Assembly: GCA_036012865.1 (NCBI GenBank)
Contig: DASCQC010000026.1
Location: 62,001-126,000 of the forward strand
Direction: 5' to 3'
DNA: 64,000 nucleotides
From: DASCQC01 sp036012865
Lineage (GTDB): Bacteria; Pseudomonadota; Gammaproteobacteria; Comchoanobacterales; Comchoanobacteraceae
Shown here: positions 7,702 through 15,577 of the stretch, in pieces
Layout: each line of letters opens with the position of its first letter
Position numbering within the stretch: the first letter of the stretch is position 1
Position numbers and translations under genes: made by a program
The notes under the pieces: generated by a model
Databases searched by the model: none
Seen by the model: the letters and a program-made list of their open reading frames with translations, nothing else
What the model was told of the DNA's origin: nothing

Positions 7702-10066
7702 GTATACCTCTCACTGTTATGTTTAACTCAGATTGTAAATCTTCAATTAATTTATCCCTATAACGATTAGCGATTTCATCCTTCATTGTCTTCTCAGGAT
7801 GATTGAAGATCATAGCTATCGAAAGAGACTTAATATCCTTACGATTACAATCATTAACAGAATATATATCAAATAATGAATGACATTTCAAGGAAATTTT
7901 ATCATTTTTATCAATTACTCCTTGAATTTGAGCATAAGTTATGGTTTTCGGCACATCAAAAGTGACATCTCTTCTTATTGAGGGAAACCCGCTTGGAATT
8001 AATAACGCATCATTAAAGTTTTTTTCACAGACATCTAAGCGACTAAGTTCAAACAATCCAACAGGCTCGACTATGCCAAATTGACGCATCAAATGCGGGC
8101 ACAACATGCCGCACTTCCCAACAACCTCTCCGTTAATCTTAATCAACGCACTAACCCCGTCTTGGAGCCCCTTAATTTTAGAAGGTAACCATTCTATTAC
8201 GGATGGGGGAATGTGCCTTAACAAATTCTCAACATCTTTTTTTATCTGAAAAAAATCACACGAGGAATTGACACCTTTCATCCAGTTATCAGCGTCTGAT
8301 GAGCCAGACAACAACCCAGCTATTGACCTTGGCTGAGAATCTGCGTCACACCCATAAAAAACTCGAGAAGCCTCAAAAATACGAAGATAAGAATGCTGGC
8401 GAGATAAATTTCTTTGAGCAATCATTAACAATGAAGGCCATAATGAAGCCCTCATAACAGATAAGTCTTCTGACATTGGGTTAGTCAGTTTAATTGGGTC
8501 TCGCTCAGAGAATAACTTATATTTTTCCTCTGATATGAATGAATAACTAACCATTTCATTATAACCCGCCGACACTAGCCTTTCTGAAAAGTCATTAGAT
8601 AATGAGCCATTAAGATCCGTACTTAATGGGACCTTAATAAACTTACTACCTTCTGTATCTGGCTGATTGTAACCCTGAAAACGTAAAATCTCTTCTAACA
8701 TATCCACCGGATAATTTACATCGTTCCTATAGCCGGGAGGCACAACCAACCATGCGGGCTTGTCAAACTGCCATTTAAACCCTAAAGCTGTCATAGTAGA
8801 CTCGATAACCTCATTAGAAAAATCGTACCCCAGCATTTTCTTAACATACTTTGAATCAAATCTAATAGGCTTACTTGCATCAACAGGTAAATCATGTGAG
8901 AAAAAATAATCAACGTTGCAATCAAAATTATCTTGTAACACACACAATAAACGCTGCATAGAATCACCGACAGCATCCCAATCGACACCCCTTTCAAATC
9001 GAAAAGAGGAGTCAGTTGTTAGGTTAATTCTTCTCAACGTCTTAGCAATCTGTCGAGAACAAAAATGTGCTGCCTCTAGAAAGATCTGTTGGGTATCCTC
9101 AGTGACAGCTGAATCCAATGAACCCATTATACCCGCCAAGGCTTTAACCTTACCTGTTTGATCAACAATCACCAGGTCCCCACACTCCACCTTAATCTCT
9201 TGCCCCTGTATTCCCATGAAGATCGATGATTTATCTGCTTCTTTAACAATCAGAGGCAATTGAATTAAACCCAAATCAAAGGCATGAAAAGGTTGCCCAA
9301 TCTCATGTGTTACATAATTAAGAACATCAACAACAGGACTAACAGAATGAATGCCCATCACATAATTTTTTGACAAAACCTTAGGTGAGGGTTCTGACTG
9401 ATTAAGCTGACTAATAATTGCCCCTGTGTATGCGCGACACAAGGAGGTCTCTAAGGTGAACTTATGCTCCTTTGACACAGACACATCAGCAACTTTCAAT
9501 GAGGCATAAGCCTGTTTAGTTTTAGCTGCGAACTCACGAACAATCCCTCTTAACGACAAACAATCACCCCTGTTGGGTGTTATTTCCGATTCTATGCCAG
9601 ATTCTTCCACCCCGAAGTATCGGTAAAAGGAATCTCCAACAACCGCATCTTGTGGCAGTGCAAGCAGCCCAGAACTATAACAGCTCCAACCAAGATCTTC
9701 AGCAGAACATAGCATTCCTTCAGAAGCTACACCCCTGATCTTTGATCTTTTAATTTTTAACTTAGGAAGTTTTGCTCCGTGTGTAGCTGCCGGAACTTTC
9801 ATCCCAGGGGCAACCGAAGGACACCCACAAACAATAGTCAAAACACTCTCACCAATATCAACTTCACAGACTTTTAGGCGGTCTGCATCAGGGTGGGGCT
9901 TGGTACTTAAAACTTCGGCAATAATGACACGATCATCCGACAAAGAACTCATATCAAACGCCATAGATTCAAGGCCAAGATTCGTTAATACCTCAGCAAA
10001 ATCATGATGTTTTGCATCAACATTGAATAGCTCTAAAAACCATTCCTTACAATACTTAATCGACAC
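7679..10066 (-). CDS. pheT: Phenylalanyl-tRNA synthetase beta subunit
   Basis: 795 residues, the same length as E. coli PheT. The N-terminal tRNA-binding (EMAP-like) domain spans about 40-150 (HPDADRLKVCEV), followed by the B3/4 editing domain, the B5 domain and a C-terminal ferredoxin-like anticodon-binding domain ending at about residue 793 (FPSIRRDVTFDV begins it near 700). It forms the alpha2-beta2 enzyme with PheS, whose gene is immediately upstream and overlaps by 11 bases. Confidence 0.97.
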   Translation of the reverse strand: MSIKYCKEWFLELFNVDAKHHDFAEVLTNLGLESMAFDMSSLSDDRVIIAEVLSTKPHPDADRLKVCEVDIGESVLTIVCGCPSVAPGMKVPAATHGAKLPKLKIKRSKIRGVASEGMLCSAEDLGWSCYSSGLLALPQDAVVGDSFYRYFGVEESGIESEITPNRGDCLSLRGIVREFAAKTKQAYASLKVADVSVSKEHKFTLETSLCRAYTGAIISQLNQSEPSPKVLSKNYVMGIHSVSPVVDVLNYVTHEIGQPFHAFDLGLIQLPLIVKEADKSSIFMGIQGQEIKVECGDLVIVDQTGKVKALAGIMGSLDSAVTEDTQQIFLEAAHFCSRQIAKTLRRINLTTDSSFRFERGVDWDAVGDSMQRLLCVLQDNFDCNVDYFFSHDLPVDASKPIRFDSKYVKKMLGYDFSNEVIESTMTALGFKWQFDKPAWLVVPPGYRNDVNYPVDMLEEILRFQGYNQPDTEGSKFIKVPLSTDLNGSLSNDFSERLVSAGYNEMVSYSFISEEKYKLFSERDPIKLTNPMSEDLSVMRASLWPSLLMIAQRNLSRQHSYLRIFEASRVFYGCDADSQPRSIAGLLSGSSDADNWMKGVNSSCDFFQIKKDVENLLRHIPPSVIEWLPSKIKGLQDGVSALIKINGEVVGKCGMLCPHLMRQFGIVEPVGLFELSRLDVCEKNFNDALLIPSGFPSIRRDVTFDVPKTITYAQIQGVIDKNDKISLKCHSLFDIYSVNDCNRKDIKSLSIAMIFNHPEKTMKDEIANRYRDKLIEDLQSELNITVRGIHDHIDKG

Positions 10067-11057
10067 GGGTTATCTCTAGCTCTTTAAACTGATTAATAAA
10101 TTCAATATCATTGTCAAAAAACAACCTAAGATCCTTAACTCCATAGCGAAGCATAGCCATCCTATCAATCCCTATTCCAAAAGCATAGCCTTGATACTTG
10201 TCAGGATCAATGCCAGACTCTTTGAGCACATTGGGATGAACCATCCCACAACCCATGACCTCTAACCAGTCATTATTGAAGATAATATCCATTTCGGCAG
10301 AAGGCTCTGTGAAAGGGAAATAAGAAGGCCTAAACTTGGTGCGTATAGATCGACCAAAAAAAAGCTCAACAAAGTTATGAAGTGTTCGTTTTAAATCGAG
10401 AAAACTTGACCCTTCATCGACAACCAGACCCTCAACTTGATGAAACATAGGAGAGTGTGTTGGATCAGAATCACAACGATAAACCCTACCTGGCGTTATA
10501 ATTCTAATGGGGGGTGATGTTGACTGCATGACCCTCACCTGTACAGGAGATGTGTGTGTTCTTAATACATGCTCTCCGTCAAGATAAAAAGTATCTTGCA
10601 TAGCTCTAGCGGGGTGGTCTTTTGGAAAATTCAAGGCAGAAAAATTATGATAATCATCTTCTATTTCCGGACCATCAACAACCGAAAAACCCATATGTGA
10701 TTCAAAAATATATTCAATAAACTTCCGGGTGAGCGTTATTGGGTGATGAGACCCCAATTTTTGCTGGACAGGGAGTGTCACATCTACAGCTTGTAAGCTG
10801 GGGTTGTTTTTTAGAGCAGAGATAGCAACATCATGCAACCTATCCAAAACAACTTGATGCAAGGAAGCCTTAATCTCACTAAGTTTTTTACCCACCAACT
10901 GTCTTTCCGATGCAGGTAAATCTTTAATACTTGATATATTTTTGTGAAGATTACTTTTTTTACCTAGATACGAAGATTTAATTTGATAGACATCATTTTC
11001 AGTCATCGCTTTGTCAAGATCACTCTTGCAGGAATCAACTATAGTATCTAGATCCAT
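10056..11057 (-). CDS. pheS: Phenylalanyl-tRNA synthetase alpha subunit
   Basis: A 333-residue class II synthetase catalytic subunit that charges tRNA-Phe. The N-terminal coiled-coil tRNA arm is about residues 1-85. The class II core has HPITLTRKFIEYIF, motif 2 with YRCDSDPTHSPMFHQVEGL, and motif 3 GIGIDRMAMLRYG near the C terminus. It lies 12 bases downstream of rplT and overlaps pheT, consistent with one rpmI-rplT-pheST-ihfA transcript. No phenylalanine-rich leader peptide is seen upstream. Confidence 0.97.
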   Translation of the reverse strand: MDLDTIVDSCKSDLDKAMTENDVYQIKSSYLGKKSNLHKNISSIKDLPASERQLVGKKLSEIKASLHQVVLDRLHDVAISALKNNPSLQAVDVTLPVQQKLGSHHPITLTRKFIEYIFESHMGFSVVDGPEIEDDYHNFSALNFPKDHPARAMQDTFYLDGEHVLRTHTSPVQVRVMQSTSPPIRIITPGRVYRCDSDPTHSPMFHQVEGLVVDEGSSFLDLKRTLHNFVELFFGRSIRTKFRPSYFPFTEPSAEMDIIFNNDWLEVMGCGMVHPNVLKESGIDPDKYQGYAFGIGIDRMAMLRYGVKDLRLFFDNDIEFINQFKELEITRVD

Positions 11058-11069
11058 ACCGGTCTCAGA

Positions 11070-11417
11070 TTAGGCCATAACCTCATTAACAATCTTCTTG
11101 AAAGTACCCATATCAGTATACGCTAATTCAGCAAGCATTTTTCTATCGATATCAATACCTGAAGTAAGAAATTTACCCATAAACTTAGAGTAACTATACC
11201 CTAACTGTCTAAGAGCAGCATTAATACGAACAATCCATAACGATCTAAAATCACGTTTCTTTGCCCTGCGATCTCTGTAAGCATATTGCCCAGCTTTAGT
11301 CACAGCCTGATTAGCCACCTTAAATGAGCGACTGCGAGCGCCATAATAACCTTTAGCCTGCTTTAATATCTTTTTGTGCCGCTTGCGAGAAGCCACACTG
11401 TGTTTAACTCTAGACAT
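11070..11417 (-). CDS. rplT: 50S ribosomal protein L20
   Basis: A 115-residue basic protein with the L20 signature (KRHKKILKQAKGYYGARS, then YAYRDRRAKKRDFRSLWI) that binds 23S rRNA early in 50S assembly. It lies 10 bases downstream of rpmI. In E. coli, L20 represses translation of the rpmI-rplT message; whether the required pseudoknot exists here cannot be judged by eye. Confidence 0.98.
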   Translation of the reverse strand: MSRVKHSVASRKRHKKILKQAKGYYGARSRSFKVANQAVTKAGQYAYRDRRAKKRDFRSLWIVRINAALRQLGYSYSKFMGKFLTSGIDIDRKMLAELAYTDMGTFKKIVNEVMA

Positions 11418-11427
11418 GTATCACCTT

Positions 11428-11616
11428 TTACTTCAGCATATCGCTGACTCTATCAAAATCCGCTGCACTAATTTGCCCAGAAGCTCTTCTCTCAACTTTA
11501 GCACGTGTTGATTTCTTCGTTAGAATGTGATTACGATTAGATCGCCTAAACTTAATACCATTCTTTGTCCTTCTAAATCGCTTTGCAGCGCCTTTATGTG
11601 TCTTTGCCTTATGCAT
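11428..11616 (-). CDS. rpmI: 50S ribosomal protein L35
   Basis: A 62-residue L35 (KAKTHKGAAKRFRRTKNG...). The ATG at 11616 is chosen over an in-frame TTG at 11631 because L35 proteins begin with this K-rich segment and GAGGT lies about 9 bases upstream of the ATG. It is first in rpmI-rplT-pheST, with its own promoter just upstream, as well as any read-through from infC. Confidence 0.96.
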   Translation of the reverse strand: MHKAKTHKGAAKRFRRTKNGIKFRRSNRNHILTKKSTRAKVERRASGQISAADFDRVSDMLK

Positions 11617-11642
11617 AGTCACCAACCTCAAAAATATAGGCT

Positions 11643-11671
11643 ATTTTGCATGTAATTAATGACAATGTCAA
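11643..11671 (-). promoter_or_regulatory. Sigma-70 promoter of rpmI-rplT-pheST-ihfA
   Basis: On the minus strand, TTGACA (11671-11666), a 17-base spacer and CAAAAT (11648-11643) end about 27 bases before the rpmI start. The -35 is a perfect consensus. It lies in the infC-rpmI gap, so ribosomal-protein and synthetase genes can be expressed separately from thrS-infC. Confidence 0.7.
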
Positions 11672-11725
11672 CTGAAAAAGCCTCGATATCTACAAAAAAT
11701 CAAAATATATACTGTTATTATAGAA

Positions 11726-12247
11726 TCACTTACTTTTAGGGCTTAATATCATCACCATTTGACGCCCTTCATGCTTAGGCATTGCATCAACTTGTGTAAT
11801 ATCAGAAAGCTCCTCCATCAACCGATTCAACATATCAGCACCAAGATCCTTACTGGTAAGCTCCCGCCTAAACCTGAACCTCATAACCACCCTAACCTTG
11901 TGACCAGACTCGATAAACTCTCTGATTCGCTTAACTTTGATATTGTAATCACCCACATCAGTTACCGGTCTGAACTTAATTTCTTTGACCTTGGTTTTCT
12001 TTTGCTGCTTTTTAAGGTCTTTACGTTGCTGAAAGACATATCGACCATAATCCATGGCCTTACAAACGGGGGGCTCAGTTTGTGGTGAAACCTCAACCAA
12101 ATCTAAACCAAGATCCTTACACATGTTGCGTGCTTCTTGAGTTTTTATAACACCGTGCTGCTCTCCTTCTGGCCCAATAAACCGAACCATGGGAACCCTT
12201 ACGTATTGATTAATCCTTAACCCTGGATTATTTCTGCTCTTATTAAT
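11726..12247 (-). CDS. infC: Translation initiation factor IF-3, AUU start
   Basis: IF3 binds the 30S subunit, checks start-codon pairing and prevents 50S joining. The first ATG (12190) would give 154 residues and lose the conserved N terminus. The same frame continues upstream with INQYVRVPMVRFIG, matching the IN..IR...VR.IG start of IF3, up to an ATT at 12247. GGAG, overlapping the thrS stop, lies 9 bases before this ATT. Starting there gives 173 residues (E. coli 180). E. coli infC also starts at AUU and is autoregulated by IF3's own rejection of that codon. Domains: N-terminal about 1-75, Lys-rich linker (QQRKDLKKQQKKTK), C-terminal 30S-binding domain. Confidence 0.93.
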   Translation of the reverse strand: MNKSRNNPGLRINQYVRVPMVRFIGPEGEQHGVIKTQEARNMCKDLGLDLVEVSPQTEPPVCKAMDYGRYVFQQRKDLKKQQKKTKVKEIKFRPVTDVGDYNIKVKRIREFIESGHKVRVVMRFRFRRELTSKDLGADMLNRLMEELSDITQVDAMPKHEGRQMVMILSPKSK

Positions 12248-12259
12248 AACTTTTTACTC

Positions 12260-14113
12260 CTATAATGTATTTAACTTTGTCATTAGCTCGCTTAATACTA
12301 AACCCGTCCACTGCTTTCCATCATGCCTTCTCAAGGTATATGTATTATTCAGTTTCTCTTCTTTCCCACAGATAATAGAATAAGGAACTTTAGCTTTAGT
12401 GTGCTCCCTTATTTTATAACCAATGGTTTCAGACCTAACATCTAACTGCGCCCTGAATTTACTCGCCAAAAGCCCTGAATGTAGCTGAGAAACATAGTCA
12501 GCTTGATCATCCACGATGTTCATGCAGACTACCTGAACAGGCACGATATTCATCGGTAACCAGCCGGCTGTCTGTTCAAGCAAAATACCAATAAAACGCT
12601 CTAAAGAACCTAATATAGCTCGATGCAACATCACTGGCTGTTGCTTATGACTCATGGAGTCGACATAGCTAGCACCTAAACGCTCAGGCATGGAAAAGTC
12701 TAACTGAATGGTACCACATTGCCATACCCTGTTGAGACAGTCTTTTAATGAAAATTCGAGTTTAGGGCCGTAGAATGCGCCCTCACCTTCTGCTAGCTCC
12801 CAATCAATACCTTTTGCTTTAATAACTTCCAGCAAGGTCGTTTCAGAATGGTCCCAGACCTCATCTGAACCCACTCGCTCCTCAGGCCTTGTCGAAAACT
12901 TAATTAAAATATGATGAAATCCGAACAGCGCATAAAGCTCCTTAACTTGATCAATGAAGGTGCTAACCTCATCATGAATTTGTTCTTGTGTACAAAAAAT
13001 ATGCCCATCATCTTGCACAAAACTTCTAACCCTCATCAACCCATGCAAAGTTCCACTAGGCTCATAGCGGTGAACATGACCAAACTCAGCAATCCGAAGT
13101 GGCAATTCTTTATAGCTTCGAAGCTTCTCTTTAAAAATTAGAACATGGCAAGGACAATTCATAGGCTTTAAAGCATAATTCTGCTTATCAGACTCCAAAG
13201 TAAACATGTTCTCTTGGAACTTATCCCAATGACCCGACTGCTCCCAAAGCCCTTGATTGACTAACTGGGGGGTGTTAACTTCACGATAGCCTGCATCTTC
13301 ATAGTGTTGACGCATGATTTTTTCTAACTGCTTGTAGAGAGTCCAACCCCGTTGATGCCAAAAGACCATGCCAGGTGACTCAGGATAGAAATGAAATAAG
13401 TCCATGGACAAGCCTAACTTTCGATGATCCCTTTTTTCTGCTTCCGCCAAATTGTTCAAATACTCAGTCAAAGCCTCTTTCGAACCCCACGCAGTTCCGT
13501 ATATTCTTTGAAGCTTTTGTCCACTTGCATCGCCACGCCAGTAAGCCCCTGAAAGCTTGGTTAATTTGAAGGCCCCTAGATAAGAGGTAGAAGGGACATG
13601 AGGACCCCGACACAAATCTATAAAGTCACTTTGTTCATACAAGGTAATATCTTCTCCATCAGGGAGGTCCGAGACAATCTCTACTTTAAATGCCTCACCT
13701 TGCTCACTAAAAATCTTTTGACCCTTTTCTCGACTGATAACATGCCTTACAATGGGAATATTCTTTTTAATTAACTGCCTCATTCTTTTATCAATTTTAA
13801 CCATATCTTCTGGTGTAAAAGATTCCTCACGATAAAAATCATAATAGAAGCCATCTTCTATCACAGGGCCTATTGTTACTTGAGTTTCAGGGTATAATTG
13901 CTTGACCGCATGAGCCAACAAATGGGCAGTGGAATGCCTAATAATCTCAAGACCCTCATCATCCTCAGACATGACCCATTCTACTTTAGATCCTTTTATC
14001 TCAACCGACCGCAGGTCTTTTATTTCACCATCTATTTTAACAGCCACACACTGTTTTTTTAAACCTTCTTTTTTAGCCACAGCAAGCATAAGATCAGCAT
14101 CACTTACACTCAT
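12260..14113 (-). CDS. thrS: Threonyl-tRNA synthetase with short TGS domain
   Basis: A 617-residue class II synthetase. The editing domain shows HSTAHLLAHAV and the zinc-linked RGPHVP region. The catalytic core holds NCPCHVLIF (zinc Cys) and RYEPSGTLHGLMRVRSF, and the anticodon domain follows (PVQVVCMN). ATG 14113 has GGAG 5 bases upstream; GTG 14119 is an alternative. An in-frame stop lies a few codons further up. Compared with E. coli ThrS (642 aa), about the first 18 residues of the TGS domain, including the LPDGS hairpin, are missing. A well-initiated 15-codon frame overlaps the start out of phase (14100-14147). infC follows 12 bases later, its Shine-Dalgarno overlapping the thrS stop. 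Confidence 0.95.
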   Translation of the reverse strand: MSVSDADLMLAVAKKEGLKKQCVAVKIDGEIKDLRSVEIKGSKVEWVMSEDDEGLEIIRHSTAHLLAHAVKQLYPETQVTIGPVIEDGFYYDFYREESFTPEDMVKIDKRMRQLIKKNIPIVRHVISREKGQKIFSEQGEAFKVEIVSDLPDGEDITLYEQSDFIDLCRGPHVPSTSYLGAFKLTKLSGAYWRGDASGQKLQRIYGTAWGSKEALTEYLNNLAEAEKRDHRKLGLSMDLFHFYPESPGMVFWHQRGWTLYKQLEKIMRQHYEDAGYREVNTPQLVNQGLWEQSGHWDKFQENMFTLESDKQNYALKPMNCPCHVLIFKEKLRSYKELPLRIAEFGHVHRYEPSGTLHGLMRVRSFVQDDGHIFCTQEQIHDEVSTFIDQVKELYALFGFHHILIKFSTRPEERVGSDEVWDHSETTLLEVIKAKGIDWELAEGEGAFYGPKLEFSLKDCLNRVWQCGTIQLDFSMPERLGASYVDSMSHKQQPVMLHRAILGSLERFIGILLEQTAGWLPMNIVPVQVVCMNIVDDQADYVSQLHSGLLASKFRAQLDVRSETIGYKIREHTKAKVPYSIICGKEEKLNNTYTLRRHDGKQWTGLVLSELMTKLNTL

Positions 14114-14147
14114 GTGCACTCCAAAATAATTTAGCTAATTTAACCAT
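14100..14147 (-). CDS. Possible 15-codon upstream ORF overlapping the thrS start
   Basis: An ATG at 14147 is preceded 3 bases away by GGAGGA (14156-14151), a stronger Shine-Dalgarno than that of thrS. It encodes MVKLAKLFWSAHECK and stops at TGA 14102-14100, inside thrS in another frame. It could be a leader peptide coupling translation into thrS, or the original thrS start now separated by a frameshift. It contains no Thr, so classical attenuation by threonine codons is unlikely. Confidence 0.35.
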   Translation of the reverse strand: MVKLAKLFWSAHECK

Positions 14148-14161
14148 TTATCCTCCAAATT

Positions 14162-14236
14162 TGGTAGGCGCGAGTGGAATTGAACCACCGACTCCCACCA
14201 TGTCAAGGTGATGCTCTACCACTGAGCTACGCGCCT
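14162..14236 (-). tRNA. tRNA-Val (anticodon GAC)
   Basis: Complete cloverleaf: acceptor AGGCGCG/CGCGCCT, D-arm GCTC/GAGC, anticodon stem TCACC/GGTGG around TTGACAT, T-arm with TTCAATT. Anticodon GAC reads GUC/GUU. Here the 3' CCA is encoded. It lies just upstream of thrS. Confidence 0.97.
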
Positions 14237-14281
14237 GTATAGCCAAAAGATAGCAAATACATTCTAAATTTGCAAGCATCT

Positions 14282-14941
14282 TCATACATCTAACGATTGT
14301 TTAAACCCCCACCTTAATAGTGGAATGAAAAACACTAAAAGTATCCACATAGATCCAAACAATAACTCAAGGCTCATTTTAATAGAGCCCTGTATATCCA
14401 CCATTAAAAACCCGCCTAATGCCATCAAATGCAAAGGAAACGCTAAAAGAACCCCCATCATTAAAGCAATCCAATTGCTTTTAGTTTCAAAACCTATTAA
14501 AACCCTAATCACCATACTCAACATACACCAAATAACCTGAGCTATCATACAGATTGAAAAGATATGGACAAAACCATGACCCATATAACTAAACTCAACC
14601 CATGAGAATAGCAGACTAAACAACATCACATAGGTAAAAACATGAACGAAGAACAACACCAAAAACTGAGTACTGAATGACAGTGGGGCAACCAAAATCA
14701 ACCACTGAAACCCTTTTTGATTGATTGTGGTTATCAATTGATCCAGCACAACCCACTGAACCAGCGATAAAACCAACCAATTAAAAACATAACGACTTCC
14801 AACATCAACTTGCAAAGCAATAAAATTGATTAACAGATTGGAACCCAAGATCATTGTCAAACCCAGCAACAAGTAATAGGGACACTCTCGCAATACCTGG
14901 CATGATTGTAACACACCCCATTTTAACCATCTATTATTCAA
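14282..14941 (-). CDS. ccmB: Haem exporter membrane subunit CcmB
   Basis: A 219-residue integral membrane protein with about six hydrophobic segments. With CcmA and CcmC, CcmB releases haem-loaded CcmE in cytochrome c maturation (System I). Identification rests on length, topology and the adjacent ccmA, whose 3' end it overlaps by 4 bases. No ccmC, D, E, F, G or H follows: the next feature is tRNA-Val. Either the remaining genes are elsewhere or the pair serves another purpose. Confidence 0.75.
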   Translation of the reverse strand: MNNRWLKWGVLQSCQVLRECPYYLLLGLTMILGSNLLINFIALQVDVGSRYVFNWLVLSLVQWVVLDQLITTINQKGFQWLILVAPLSFSTQFLVLFFVHVFTYVMLFSLLFSWVEFSYMGHGFVHIFSICMIAQVIWCMLSMVIRVLIGFETKSNWIALMMGVLLAFPLHLMALGGFLMVDIQGSIKMSLELLFGSMWILLVFFIPLLRWGFKQSLDV

Positions 14942-15510
14942 TGTGGCACCTCAACAACTGCATTAGCATGCCAGGGATAGGGCCACAAATGGCCAGCCTC
15001 AATCACACACCCCTGTTGATTGATGTGATCCTTGACCGCATCAGCAAGCAATTTAATGCCAACACCATCAAGCCCCAAAGAGGGCTCATCCAAAACCCAT
15101 AGCTTATGAGAACTAAAACTTAACTGAGACAGCATCAACCGTTGTTGCTGCCCTCTTGATAACTGAGAAACATTGAGTCTAAAGCAATGATGAATACCCC
15201 ACCTATCAGCAACATCTTTGATAGAATCAGAAGACAAATAAAGACACTTCAACCAAGACAAACATTCATCAACTCGTTGAACCGATTTAAAGCAAAACAC
15301 TGAGGGAATGTATAAAGAGTCCTTAAAGTTACGACGACATTGTCCCTCATGGGATAATTTTCCTATGATAATCTCGAGCAACGTTGTTTTTCCACAACCA
15401 TTCGGCCCCGATAGCCATACATGATCACCACTTTCACATTGAAAGCTCATCGGCCTGCAAGGCCAAGGGTGAGTCTGCCTAATCTTGTAGACAGCGTCTA
15501 ACTCTATCAT
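14938..15510 (-). CDS. ccmA: Haem exporter ATPase CcmA
   Basis: A 190-residue ABC ATPase, short like CcmA (E. coli 207). Walker A is GPNGCGKTT (about 34-42), the ABC signature LSRGQQQRL, and Walker B LWVLDEPSLGLD. The C-terminal sentence GCVIEAGHLWPYP resembles the CcmA end. It is first of a two-gene unit with ccmB and is divergent from the amino-acid permease gene, with 67 bases between starts. ATPases of this size also occur in other small exporters, so the assignment leans on the pairing with CcmB. Confidence 0.8.
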   Translation of the reverse strand: MIELDAVYKIRQTHPWPCRPMSFQCESGDHVWLSGPNGCGKTTLLEIIIGKLSHEGQCRRNFKDSLYIPSVFCFKSVQRVDECLSWLKCLYLSSDSIKDVADRWGIHHCFRLNVSQLSRGQQQRLMLSQLSFSSHKLWVLDEPSLGLDGVGIKLLADAVKDHINQQGCVIEAGHLWPYPWHANAVVEVPH

Positions 15511-15519
15511 TGTGTTCGC

Positions 15520-15547
15520 TTTACAATACCTATTGACGGTGTATAAT
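15520..15547 (+). promoter_or_regulatory. Promoter of the amino-acid permease gene
   Basis: TTTACA (15520-15525), a 16-base spacer and a perfect TATAAT (15542-15547), 30 bases before the permease ATG. It sits in the short divergent gap with ccmA. Confidence 0.65.
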
Positions 15548-15577
15548 AATCGATTATTCTAGACTGGATATTAGATA

